Origin: an uncultured Megasphaera sp.
Lineage (GTDB): Bacteria; Bacillota; Negativicutes; Veillonellales; Megasphaeraceae
DNA: 64,000 bases
Reading direction: 5' to 3'
Assembly (NCBI GenBank): GCA_934193515.1
Contig: CAKPVJ010000009.1
Span: 5,568-69,567, forward strand
A program made the translations under genes and the position numbers. Under the pieces are notes generated by a model. The model saw nothing but the letters and a program-made list of their open reading frames with translations, ran no database searches and was not told where the DNA came from. Positions within the stretch are counted from its first letter, which is position 1. Every line of letters begins with the position of its first letter. Shown one piece after another: positions 22,819-30,424 of this stretch.

Positions 22819-25254
22819 TTATTCCGGTTCTACTTCTACCATTTCATACGCTTCGATTTCATCGCCTTCTTTTATGTCGCGATATTTGTCAAGCGTAATG
22901 CCGCATTCGTAACCGGAAGCAACTTCTTTTACATCATCTTTAAAACGACGGAGACCGTCAATTTCTCCTTCATGAACAACAATACCATTGCGAATCAAGC
23001 GGATTTTGGACGTGCTGGTAATTTTTCCTTCTTTGACATAGGAGCCGCCAACAATGACTTTCGGCGTTGTAATGACTTTGCGGACTTCTGCGCGGCCGAT
23101 AATCTTTTCTTCGTATTTCTTTTCCATCATGCCTTTGATAGCCGCTTCGACATCATTGATAGCATCGTAAATAACACGATACATACGCATATCGACGTTT
23201 TCATGTTCGGCTGCCTTACGAGCTGCCGCATCCGGCCGAACGTTAAAGCCAATGATAATCGCATTGGATGCAGAAGCCAGCATGATATCGGATTCGGTAA
23301 TGGCACCGACGCCGGCATGTACAATAGAAATACGAACTTCGTCGCTCTTGATGGCAAGCAGCGACTGGCTCAATGCTTCTACAGAGCCCTGAACGTCCCC
23401 TTTGACAATCAGCGGCAGTTCTTTCAGTTCACCCTGCTGAATTTGGTTGAACAAGTCATCGAGCGTAACTTTGGCGTTGACATGAAGTTCTGAAGAACGT
23501 TTCTTTTCCATACGTTTTTCAGCGACGCTGCGCGCCGTTTTTTCGTCTGTTACATCCAAAATATCGCCGGCTTCCGGCACATCGTTCAAGCCCAAAATTT
23601 CTACAGGGAAGGACGGTTCTGCCTTCTTAACCCGTTCGCCGCGTTCGTTGGTCATGGCACGAACTTTACCGAAGCACGGGCCGACAATAATCGTATCGCC
23701 TACATGAAGCGTACCTTTTTGGATCAATACGGAAGCCACCGGGCCGCGGCCTTTATCCAGTTTCGCTTCAATGACAACCCCTTGCGCCGGACGGTTCGGG
23801 TTGGCTTTTAATTCGGATACTTCTGCCAATACCAAAATATTTTCCAGTAAGTCATCCAAGCCGATTTTTTTGTGCGCTGAAACAGGAACCATAATCGTGT
23901 CGCCGCCCCAGTCTTCACTAATCAAGCCGTATTCGGTCAGCTGCTGCATGACATGTTCCGGATTGGCACTTTCTTTATCAATTTTGTTAATAGCTACAAT
24001 AATCGGTACCCCTGCCGATTTGGCATGGTTGATAGATTCGATAGTCTGCGGCATGACACCGTCGTCAGCAGCTACTACCAAAACGGCAATATCTGTTACC
24101 TGGGCGCCGCGGGCACGCATAGCCGTGAAGGCTTCATGGCCCGGCGTATCCATAAAGGTGATTTTTTTGCCCTGATACCGAACCTGATATGCACCAATAT
24201 GCTGCGTAATGCCGCCTGCTTCATGGCTGGTGACATTGGTCTGGCGGATAGCATCCAGCAGACTGGTCTTGCCATGGTCAACATGGCCCATGATCGTAAC
24301 GACAGGCGGACGTACTTTCAAGGTTTCCGGTGGATCGACAATTTCTTCAAGTTCTGTCGGGTCTTCCGGCGGTGCTTCCTTCGTAACGGCAACGCCAAAT
24401 TCATCGGCAATCAACGAAGCTGTTTCATAATCGATTTCCTGATTGATGGTTGCCATAATGCCGCCCATCAAAAGTTTTTTGATAACTTCCCCAACTTCGC
24501 GGCCTAAGCGTTCTGCAAAGTCTTTGACGATAATCGTTTCCGGCAGTTCAATAGATGTCGGGTAATTTTTCTTTTTAGCAGCTTCTGCATGCTGCGTCTG
24601 CTGCGGCTGATTTTTGTGATTTTTATTTTTATGCTTTCCCTTGTTCAATACGTTGGACAGCAGCGTATGCGGTCTGTTTTTCCCGCCCTGGCTGCCGCGG
24701 TTTGCATTCTGCCCTCGTTTGTTGCGTTTATTGTCTGAACGATTGCTGCTGTCACCGCCGCCCTGCTGTGTACGGCCGAAAAACTTAGTGCGCTTGCCAT
24801 CACCAGAACCGCCTTGTTTCGTGTCATTTTGACGATTGGAACGGCCCTGCTGGCTGCCAGCGCTCTGCGTTTTGTCTTTACGTATATTGGAGTTGTTTTT
24901 GGCATTGCGGTTTGCTGGTTGTCCCTGGCGTTTTCCGCTGTTAGTCCGTTCATTTCGTCCTTGTTTCGTGTTATTTCCCTGATTATTTTGGCGTTCCTGA
25001 TGTTTTCCTTGCGTTGCGCGGCTGTTATCGTTCACTTTTCGGCTAGTTCCTTCCATTCCTTTTTTGGCTTCTGCCACTTTTTTATCTTTATCATTTTGTT
25101 TCGACTTCTTAAAAGACGTATCCAAAATGGATTTCATTTTATCATCGATACCGGTAAAATTGCCGGCCTTGATATTATGGTCTCCTAATACCTTGATGAC
25201 AGTTTTGGCTGACACGCCGTAGTCCTTTGCTGCTTCATATACTCGTTTCGTCAT
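22819..25254 (-). CDS. infB: Translation initiation factor IF-2
   Basis: GTPase of 811 residues that places initiator tRNA on the ribosome. The N-terminal IF2_N segment (about 1-50) is followed by a long low-complexity stretch rich in Asn, Gln, Lys and Arg (about 55-225), then a second IF2_N region. The G domain starts with GHVDHGKTS (near 323), DTPGHEAF and NKID; the C-terminal IF2 domains follow. The Asn/Gln-rich spacer is long, but such linkers vary between genera. The RBS GGGGGT lies 7-8 bases before the ATG. It is the central gene of the nusA operon. Confidence 0.96.
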   Translation of the reverse strand: MTKRVYEAAKDYGVSAKTVIKVLGDHNIKAGNFTGIDDKMKSILDTSFKKSKQNDKDKKVAEAKKGMEGTSRKVNDNSRATQGKHQERQNNQGNNTKQGRNERTNSGKRQGQPANRNAKNNSNIRKDKTQSAGSQQGRSNRQNDTKQGGSGDGKRTKFFGRTQQGGGDSSNRSDNKRNKRGQNANRGSQGGKNRPHTLLSNVLNKGKHKNKNHKNQPQQTQHAEAAKKKNYPTSIELPETIIVKDFAERLGREVGEVIKKLLMGGIMATINQEIDYETASLIADEFGVAVTKEAPPEDPTELEEIVDPPETLKVRPPVVTIMGHVDHGKTSLLDAIRQTNVTSHEAGGITQHIGAYQVRYQGKKITFMDTPGHEAFTAMRARGAQVTDIAVLVVAADDGVMPQTIESINHAKSAGVPIIVAINKIDKESANPEHVMQQLTEYGLISEDWGGDTIMVPVSAHKKIGLDDLLENILVLAEVSELKANPNRPAQGVVIEAKLDKGRGPVASVLIQKGTLHVGDTIIVGPCFGKVRAMTNERGERVKKAEPSFPVEILGLNDVPEAGDILDVTDEKTARSVAEKRMEKKRSSELHVNAKVTLDDLFNQIQQGELKELPLIVKGDVQGSVEALSQSLLAIKSDEVRISIVHAGVGAITESDIMLASASNAIIIGFNVRPDAAARKAAEHENVDMRMYRVIYDAINDVEAAIKGMMEKKYEEKIIGRAEVRKVITTPKVIVGGSYVKEGKITSTSKIRLIRNGIVVHEGEIDGLRRFKDDVKEVASGYECGITLDKYRDIKEGDEIEAYEMVEVEPE

Positions 25255-25581
25255 CTAGTTACCCCCTTTATCCATCGTTTTCATCACTTTGGCAATCGCT
25301 TTGGCAAATCCTGCATCTGTCAGTAAAACGACAACGTTCTGCATCTTGCCTACAGCCTGCCCCAATTCTTCTTTTGTGAATATATCTATCACTGTAATTC
25401 CTTTTCGCTGTGCCAGGCGGCGGTATTTTTCTACATTATCACTGCCGCCGTCATATGCTAAAAACAGCATGGGAACTGTATGTTTTTTTAAATGATTCGC
25501 TGCTGCAAAATCACCGCAGATGGTCTTACGAGCCCGATAAGCCAGTCCCAACAGGCCGCTTATCCGTTCCTGCGCCGTCAT
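25255..25581 (-). CDS. L7Ae-like ribosomal/RNA-binding protein (YlxQ)
   Basis: Protein of 108 residues of the L7Ae/L30e fold. It starts with SGLLGLAYRARKTICGDF, the loop that holds the kink-turn RNA in this family. Such proteins sit between rnpM and infB in Firmicutes. Its ATG overlaps the stop codon of the gene before it by 4 bases (ATGA), and infB starts directly after its stop codon. The precise RNA target is not established. Confidence 0.9.
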   Translation of the reverse strand: MTAQERISGLLGLAYRARKTICGDFAAANHLKKHTVPMLFLAYDGGSDNVEKYRRLAQRKGITVIDIFTKEELGQAVGKMQNVVVLLTDAGFAKAIAKVMKTMDKGGN

Positions 25582-25838
25582 GATAATTCCTGCCGCAGAC
25601 TTTCATAAATATCGTCTGATACGTTTGTCTTCAGCGACCGTTCCAGCCGATGTTCTTTATAGGCTTTTTCCAGGCAGTCCGGGTTTTGGCAAATATACAC
25701 GCCGCGGCCTGACTTTTTGCCGGTTTTATCAATTTCAACGGCTCCTTCCGGCGTGCGGACGATGCGAATCATTTCTTTTTTGCTTTTTTGTTCCTGACAG
25801 CCGGCACAGACACGGAGCGGTATTTTTTTCTTTTTCAT
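25578..25838 (-). CDS. rnpM: YlxR family protein (RNase P modulator RnpM)
   Basis: Protein of 86 residues of the DUF448 family. It carries the GRGVYICQNPDC motif and two more Cys in CAGCQEQK, close to the N-terminus. In Bacillus the protein binds RNase P RNA and lowers its activity. It is encoded directly after nusA, as is usual, and coupled by overlap to the L7Ae-like gene. Confidence 0.92.
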   Translation of the reverse strand: MKKKKIPLRVCAGCQEQKSKKEMIRIVRTPEGAVEIDKTGKKSGRGVYICQNPDCLEKAYKEHRLERSLKTNVSDDIYESLRQELS

Positions 25839-25847
25839 AAGCGCCTC

Positions 25848-26990
25848 CTATTCCTGTGCATCAGTCGGATTGTCCGACGGCAGAGCCAAGTCGCTTAAAA
25901 TATCCATATCTGCATCCGTTGGTTCAGCAGCTTCTTCGATATGTGCTTCTGCGGCTTCCTGTGCCTGGCTTTCACTCTTTATGTCAATTTTCCAATTTGT
26001 CAATTTAGCGGCCAGCCGTGCATTTTGCCCAGCCTTGCCAATAGCCAGCGACAGCTGATAATCCGGTACGACTACGCTGGATGATTTATCCGATTCATCA
26101 ACGGTAACAGAGATAACCTGCGCCGGGCTCAGGGCATTGGCAATATAAACAGCCGGATCTTCGTCCCATTTGACAATGTCAATCTTTTCATTCTGCAGTT
26201 CTGTGACGATATTTTGGACGCGCGTACCTTTCGGCCCTACACAAGCGCCGACAGAATCTACATTTTCGTCGCGTGAATAGACAGCGATTTTAGAGCGGCG
26301 GCCCGGTTCTCTGGCAACGGATTTTAATTCCACAACGCCTTCATAAATTTCAGGCACTTCCAATTCAAACAGACGCTTCAACAATCCCGGATGGGTACGG
26401 GATACAAGAATTTGTGCCCCTTTGGTCGTCTTTCTGACTTCGACGACATAGCATTTAATACGCTGGCCAACAGCGTAATTTTCTGTAGGAATCTGTTCCG
26501 ATACGGGAAGTACGGCTTCCGCTTTGCCTAAATCCACATAGACGTTGCGGTTTTCAATACGCTGAATAAGGCCCGTAATAATGTCATCAGTGCGATTGTA
26601 AAATTCATCATATACAATATTGCGTTCTGCTTCACGAAGGCGCTGAATCATGACCTGTTTTGCTGCCTGCGCTGCAATGCGGCCAAAATTATCCGGCGTA
26701 ACATCGACATTGACTACATCGCCGACTTCATATTCCGGATTGATTTTTCTGGCGTCTTCCAAGGAAATTTCATTATGGGGATTTTCCACTTCATCCACAA
26801 CTGTTTGGGCTGCGACGATGCGGTAGTCACCAGTTTCACGGTTCAATTCTACATCCGCAATCGGATTGGCTTCCGGTTCTTTCTTATACGCCGTAATCAA
26901 TACCGCTTCCAGCGAATCACAGATAACGTCGGTTGAAACCCCTTTCTCTTTAGATAAAAAAGCAATAGCATTCAGCAATTCTTTATTCAC
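25848..26990 (-). CDS. nusA: Transcription termination/antitermination protein NusA
   Basis: Protein of about 380 residues with the N-terminal RNA polymerase-binding domain (1-130), the S1 domain (about 133-200) and two KH domains (about 205-350; GPKGTRVQNI and IGKAGQNARLAAKL). An acidic tail (after about 350) ends the protein. GTG 26990 is preferred as the start: GGAGG lies 8 bases upstream, giving MNKELLNAIAF. A longer form from ATG 27005 places that site inside the gene. Confidence 0.94.
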   Translation of the reverse strand: MNKELLNAIAFLSKEKGVSTDVICDSLEAVLITAYKKEPEANPIADVELNRETGDYRIVAAQTVVDEVENPHNEISLEDARKINPEYEVGDVVNVDVTPDNFGRIAAQAAKQVMIQRLREAERNIVYDEFYNRTDDIITGLIQRIENRNVYVDLGKAEAVLPVSEQIPTENYAVGQRIKCYVVEVRKTTKGAQILVSRTHPGLLKRLFELEVPEIYEGVVELKSVAREPGRRSKIAVYSRDENVDSVGACVGPKGTRVQNIVTELQNEKIDIVKWDEDPAVYIANALSPAQVISVTVDESDKSSSVVVPDYQLSLAIGKAGQNARLAAKLTNWKIDIKSESQAQEAAEAHIEEAAEPTDADMDILSDLALPSDNPTDAQE

Positions 26991-27004
26991 GTTTACACCC
27001 TCCA

Positions 27005-27475
27005 TTAAAAATCAATATGCAAGCGAATCTGCGATATATCTTTCAGTGTCAATGTTTCTTCTTGTTCATCAATGCGTACTGTTACGGTACCGTCTTCATT
27101 TTTTCGTACCAACTCAGCCACTAAATCCTTGGTTCCTTTATATGGTTTAAAAAAGTGAATATCTACAGTACGTCCTGCATAACGGATGAAGTCCTTATCT
27201 TTTTTCAAAATACGGTCCAGCCCCGGCGAAGATACTTCCAACAAATAATTATCCTGTATTGGGTCTTTTTCATCCAGCACCTTGCTTAATTTTTCACTGA
27301 CGCGCTGACAGTCTTCCAAATCCACACCGCCGTCTTTGTCGATAAACACACGCAAATACCAGTTTTTCTCCCGCACATATTCCACATCAACCAGTTCCAA
27401 TGCGGTTCCGGCTATTATTTGTTCTACTTCTTGGGCAATTAAATCTTCAATATGTTCACGTCTCATCCTATTCAC
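27005..27475 (-). CDS. rimP: Ribosome maturation factor RimP
   Basis: Protein of 156 residues required for 30S assembly. Typical DUF150 features are visible: the N-terminal domain with LRVFIDKDGGVDLEDC and the SSPGLDRIL motif. It starts at GTG 27475 (AAGGAT 6 bases upstream) or at ATG 27466. It is the first gene of the nusA-infB operon and has a promoter with a palindromic operator and a leader hairpin. Confidence 0.93.
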   Translation of the reverse strand: MNRMRREHIEDLIAQEVEQIIAGTALELVDVEYVREKNWYLRVFIDKDGGVDLEDCQRVSEKLSKVLDEKDPIQDNYLLEVSSPGLDRILKKDKDFIRYAGRTVDIHFFKPYKGTKDLVAELVRKNEDGTVTVRIDEQEETLTLKDISQIRLHIDF

Positions 27476-27509
27476 CAGCTATCCTTTTAAATTCGTGTAG
27501 GTAAAAGTT

Positions 27510-27533
27510 AAGAGTGGGCTTACACCCACTCTT
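27510..27533 (-). promoter_or_regulatory. Leader hairpin of rimP operon
   Basis: A 9-bp perfect stem (27510-27518 with 27525-27533), loop CTTACA, lies between the promoter and rimP. Only a weak U tract (AACTTTTAC) follows, so it may be an attenuator or a pause site. Confidence 0.6.
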
Positions 27534-27558
27534 CATCAATCAAACCTAAATTACTTTT

Positions 27559-27595
27559 AGTATACCACTTGGCCCTCGTTCTGACAACGTTGTCA
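27559..27595 (-). promoter_or_regulatory. rimP-nusA-infB promoter with perfect palindromic operator
   Basis: -35 TTGTCA (27582-27587), a 17-bp spacer and -10 TATACT (27559-27564). A perfect 14-bp palindrome TGACAACGTTGTCA (27582-27595) covers the -35. The central AACGTT resembles sites of LacI-type regulators, though the regulator is unknown. Confidence 0.65.
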
Positions 27596-27603
27596 AGCAG
27601 AAA

Positions 27604-28284
27604 TTACGCCATATCGGCCTGTATAGCATCCAAAACGGGCAACAGCCGTTTTTCCAATGCCTGCTCCAATTCCTTGAGGGAAGACGTATCAAAATCATGG
27701 ACTAGATTCGGAAAATTATGAATACGCCGTTCCGCAAAAAAATCATCACGCAGTACGTTATACATGAGAGATAATCCGCTTTGCGTTTCTTCTTGATAAT
27801 AGGACAGTATCATATAGGACCCGTTAATAATCCGCACGGCTTCATTCGGGCGAATCAGCCGCGTAAAGCCATGGTATTCGGTCGGCAAAAACCGGTCCCA
27901 TTGGACGACAGGAATTCCTTTGTCTTTTAGGATCACGCTGAAATTGCAGGCTGGTTCTACATAGTAGTCATGAATCAGACGAGCCAGCCGTTGTTCTACC
28001 ATCGAGCGGAACAACGCAAAATCACTCGTAATAAATTCAATCAGCGCAAATTCCAGCATGCCAATATCCGTGCGCACAGAAAATTCTTCTGAGTCCGGAT
28101 TCAATACAGCCCGTACAGTCCAATGATTCACAGGATTGCTATACAGGAACAGCAAGTATTCCTTATCAGCCCCATTTTCCTGTATCATGCGATATTCTGC
28201 CGATAACTGAAAATCTCCCACCTGAAGTGGGAGAATAGAAGCGATATTCCATTGTTTGAGTGTTTCAATCAATGTATCATCCAT
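27604..28284 (-). CDS. Conserved hypothetical protein, 226 residues
   Basis: Soluble protein with no signal peptide. It begins with a short helix and then a sandwich-like set of strands (LLFLYSN, WTVRAVLN, FSVRTDIG) with helices at the C-terminus (DTSSLKELEQALEKRLLPV). I do not recognise a family. The N-terminus is in doubt: the ATG lies only 10 bases after the encoded CCA end of the tRNA-Leu gene with no clear ribosome binding site, and a terminator-like hairpin (28214-28234) lies inside codons 17-24. The gene may be read from the tRNA promoter with readthrough. Function unknown. Confidence 0.65.
   Translation of the reverse strand: MDDTLIETLKQWNIASILPLQVGDFQLSAEYRMIQENGADKEYLLFLYSNPVNHWTVRAVLNPDSEEFSVRTDIGMLEFALIEFITSDFALFRSMVEQRLARLIHDYYVEPACNFSVILKDKGIPVVQWDRFLPTEYHGFTRLIRPNEAVRIINGSYMILSYYQEETQSGLSLMYNVLRDDFFAERRIHNFPNLVHDFDTSSLKELEQALEKRLLPVLDAIQADMA
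28211..28234 (-). terminator. Terminator-like hairpin after tRNA-Leu
   Basis: An 8-bp perfect stem (28214-28221 with 28227-28234, loop of 5) is followed by UUUU on the minus strand. It lies inside the start of the 27604-28284 gene and would end the tRNA transcript. Confidence 0.6.
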
Positions 28285-28294
28285 AATAAAAATG

Positions 28295-28380
28295 TGGTGC
28301 GGTTGGCGGGAGTTGAACCCGCACGATCAGAGATCACTGCCGCCTGAAGACAGCGCGTCTGCCATTCCGCCACAACCGCA
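28295..28380 (-). tRNA. tRNA-Leu (CAG)
   Basis: Acceptor ends TGCGGTTG and CAACCGCA pair perfectly, and CCA is encoded. The anticodon arm CTGTC-TTCAGGC-GGCAG has anticodon CAG, reading CUG. A long variable arm (TGATCTCTGATCG region) and GGGTTCAACTC in the T arm are as expected for a class II leucine tRNA. The 5' end is at 28380. A putative terminator lies about 60 bases downstream. Confidence 0.95.
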
Positions 28381-28388
28381 CATCTTAA

Positions 28389-28964
28389 CTAAAAACCATA
28401 AAGGTGTTTATATTGCTGTTCGTTCAGCAAAACTATCTTAACATACTCACGGGTTTCTGTAAAGGGTATTTTTTCTATTTCTGAAAAATCTTTTTGCCAG
28501 CCATACTCTTCTATCCAGGAATCCACATACCCGCGGCCTGCATTATAGGCGGCTAATGCCAATACTTTGTTCCCGTCGTACTCCTTTAACAAATACGCCA
28601 AATACCATGTTCCCAGGCGGATATTTGTCTGTACGTTGCTCAGCTTATCCGGCGTATATCCCGTCATATGCATCTGCTCAGCAATCCACGATGCCGTATC
28701 GGGCATAATCTGCATCAAGCCTTCTGCTCCTCTATGGGAAGAAGCTCCTTCGTCAAATTTGCTTTCCACTAAAATAACGGCGGCAACCAATGCCGGATCT
28801 ACGCCGTCTTCATATGAATATTGGCGCACCATATAGTCATATTGAAGCGGATACACAAATTTTCGCATTACCTCATCTTTCCAATGATAAAAATAGTTGA
28901 CAGAAAAACAAAGCAGTGCAACCGCTATTAGAATTTTTCCTCTTGTATGCGTTTTTCGTCTCAA
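28389..28964 (-). CDS. Lytic transglycosylase (Slt-type)
   Basis: Protein of 191 residues with an N-terminal membrane anchor or signal (about 9-27) and an Slt domain. The catalytic Glu is in VILVESKFDEGA, and the GAEGLMQIMPDTA and AYNAGRGYVDSW motifs complete the fold. It cleaves peptidoglycan glycan strands in the periplasm. The start is TTG 28964 with GGAG just upstream. It is the last gene of the polA-mutM-coaE group, 9 bases after coaE, and the tRNA-Leu gene follows. Confidence 0.9.
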   Translation of the reverse strand: MRRKTHTRGKILIAVALLCFSVNYFYHWKDEVMRKFVYPLQYDYMVRQYSYEDGVDPALVAAVILVESKFDEGASSHRGAEGLMQIMPDTASWIAEQMHMTGYTPDKLSNVQTNIRLGTWYLAYLLKEYDGNKVLALAAYNAGRGYVDSWIEEYGWQKDFSEIEKIPFTETREYVKIVLLNEQQYKHLYGF

Positions 28965-28973
28965 TGCAAACTC

Positions 28974-29582
28974 CTACCGTTTTTCCAATCGCACTAACAG
29001 CTGCTTCCACTGTTTTTGCACTTGTTTTTCCGTGTTTTCCAAAGACGCCGTATTGTCAATGATGACCTGTGACAAAGACCGTTTTTCATCAATGGGAAAC
29101 TGGGAATGAATACGCGCCAGCGCTTCTTCTTTCGTATAGCCGTTGCGTGCCATGAGCCGCGTAAGCTGCGTTGCCGCATCTACGTATACAAGCCATACTT
29201 CATCAACGTACGAGTGATATTTTACCTCAAACAGCAAAGGCATGTCAAGAAAAACTATCTTCGTACCGGCATTTTCCAGCATCGCAGTACGGCGGTCTAT
29301 TTCTCGGTGAATCAAAGGAAACAAAATATCTTCCAGTTCTTTTTTTCGCGCTGTGTCGGTGAAAACGACACTGCCGATATATGCTCTGTTCATCGTTCCG
29401 TCCGACAGCAGCGCCTGTGGGCCAAATGCATGGACTACGGCCTGCAGTCCTTCTGAACCGGGCTGCACTACATCTCTGGCAATGATATCGCAGTCAATAA
29501 TCGCTGCGCCGTAATCACGAAGCATAGAAACCACTGTACTTTTGCCGGATGCAATCCCGCCGGTCAACCCAATTTTATACAT
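28974..29582 (-). CDS. coaE: Dephospho-CoA kinase
   Basis: Protein of 202 residues for the last step of coenzyme A synthesis. The P-loop GLTGGIASGKST is at the very N-terminus and is followed by the usual CoaE pattern (DCDIIARDVVQPG; DMPLLFE). A GGGAGG site precedes the ATG. It follows mutM in the polA operon, a common arrangement. Confidence 0.95.
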   Translation of the reverse strand: MYKIGLTGGIASGKSTVVSMLRDYGAAIIDCDIIARDVVQPGSEGLQAVVHAFGPQALLSDGTMNRAYIGSVVFTDTARKKELEDILFPLIHREIDRRTAMLENAGTKIVFLDMPLLFEVKYHSYVDEVWLVYVDAATQLTRLMARNGYTKEEALARIHSQFPIDEKRSLSQVIIDNTASLENTEKQVQKQWKQLLVRLEKR

Positions 29583-29594
29583 AACAATACCTCC

Positions 29595-30416
29595 CTACAG
29601 CTGACAGTGCGGGCAATAATGCGTCCCTCTGCCAGCTAGTTTCTTATACTGAATCGGCTTGCCGCAGAAGACGCAGGCTTGTCCTTCCCGTCCATAGACC
29701 AGCAGATGGTCTTGGTTTTGGCCTTCTCTTCCGCTTCCATTCACAAAATCACGAATCGTCGTCCCGCCGTATTTGATTCCTTCCTGCAGCACATGGACAA
29801 TGGCGTCATGCAGTTTAACTGTTTCCTCTGCCGTAATGGCGCAGCAGCGTCTAAACGGTGAAATCCGAGCCAAAAACAAGGCTTCATCGACATAAATGTT
29901 GCCGAGTCCTGCTACCTTGGTCTGGTCCAGCAAAAAGCTTTTACTATACCGCTGGCTTTTAGACAGCATGCTGCCCAAATACGCCGCCGTAAATTCAGGG
30001 CTGTTGCCGTCAGGCCCCAGCGTATCATATCCTTTGATGCCAGTCGGCCCCTGCGGCGGCACAAGCCATAAACAGCCAAAGGTGCGAATATCCCGATACA
30101 CCAGGGTGCCTTCACTGAGCGAAAAAATAATATGAGCCGCTTTAATATCATCCTGCCAATGCGGTATGTATATCAGGCTGCCGGTCATACGCAGATGCAC
30201 AAGCAGCGAATACGGGCCGCTGCACTGCAAAAATAAATATTTTCCCCTGCGCCGTACCGTTTCAATGGTCTGGCCTGTCAAGCGTTTTACAAACTCATCG
30301 GGCCCGGCATTTTTAATCAGCCGGGCCAGACGGACATCGATATGTGTCATTCGTTTGCCTGAAACATACTGATTGATATACGCGCGGACTGTTTCTACTT
30401 CCGGTAATTCAGGCAT
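29595..30416 (-). CDS. mutM: Formamidopyrimidine-DNA glycosylase
   Basis: Protein of 273 residues that removes 8-oxoguanine and ring-opened purines. The start ATG 30416 (GGAGG 7 bases upstream) gives the N-terminus MPELPEVETV, in which Pro2 and Glu3 are the catalytic residues. The ORF runs further upstream, but that part is inside polA's end region. The C-terminal zinc finger has CVFCG and CPHC. Full length. Operon with polA and coaE. Confidence 0.95.
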   Translation of the reverse strand: MPELPEVETVRAYINQYVSGKRMTHIDVRLARLIKNAGPDEFVKRLTGQTIETVRRRGKYLFLQCSGPYSLLVHLRMTGSLIYIPHWQDDIKAAHIIFSLSEGTLVYRDIRTFGCLWLVPPQGPTGIKGYDTLGPDGNSPEFTAAYLGSMLSKSQRYSKSFLLDQTKVAGLGNIYVDEALFLARISPFRRCCAITAEETVKLHDAIVHVLQEGIKYGGTTIRDFVNGSGREGQNQDHLLVYGREGQACVFCGKPIQYKKLAGRGTHYCPHCQL

Positions 30417-30424
30417 ACGTCCTC

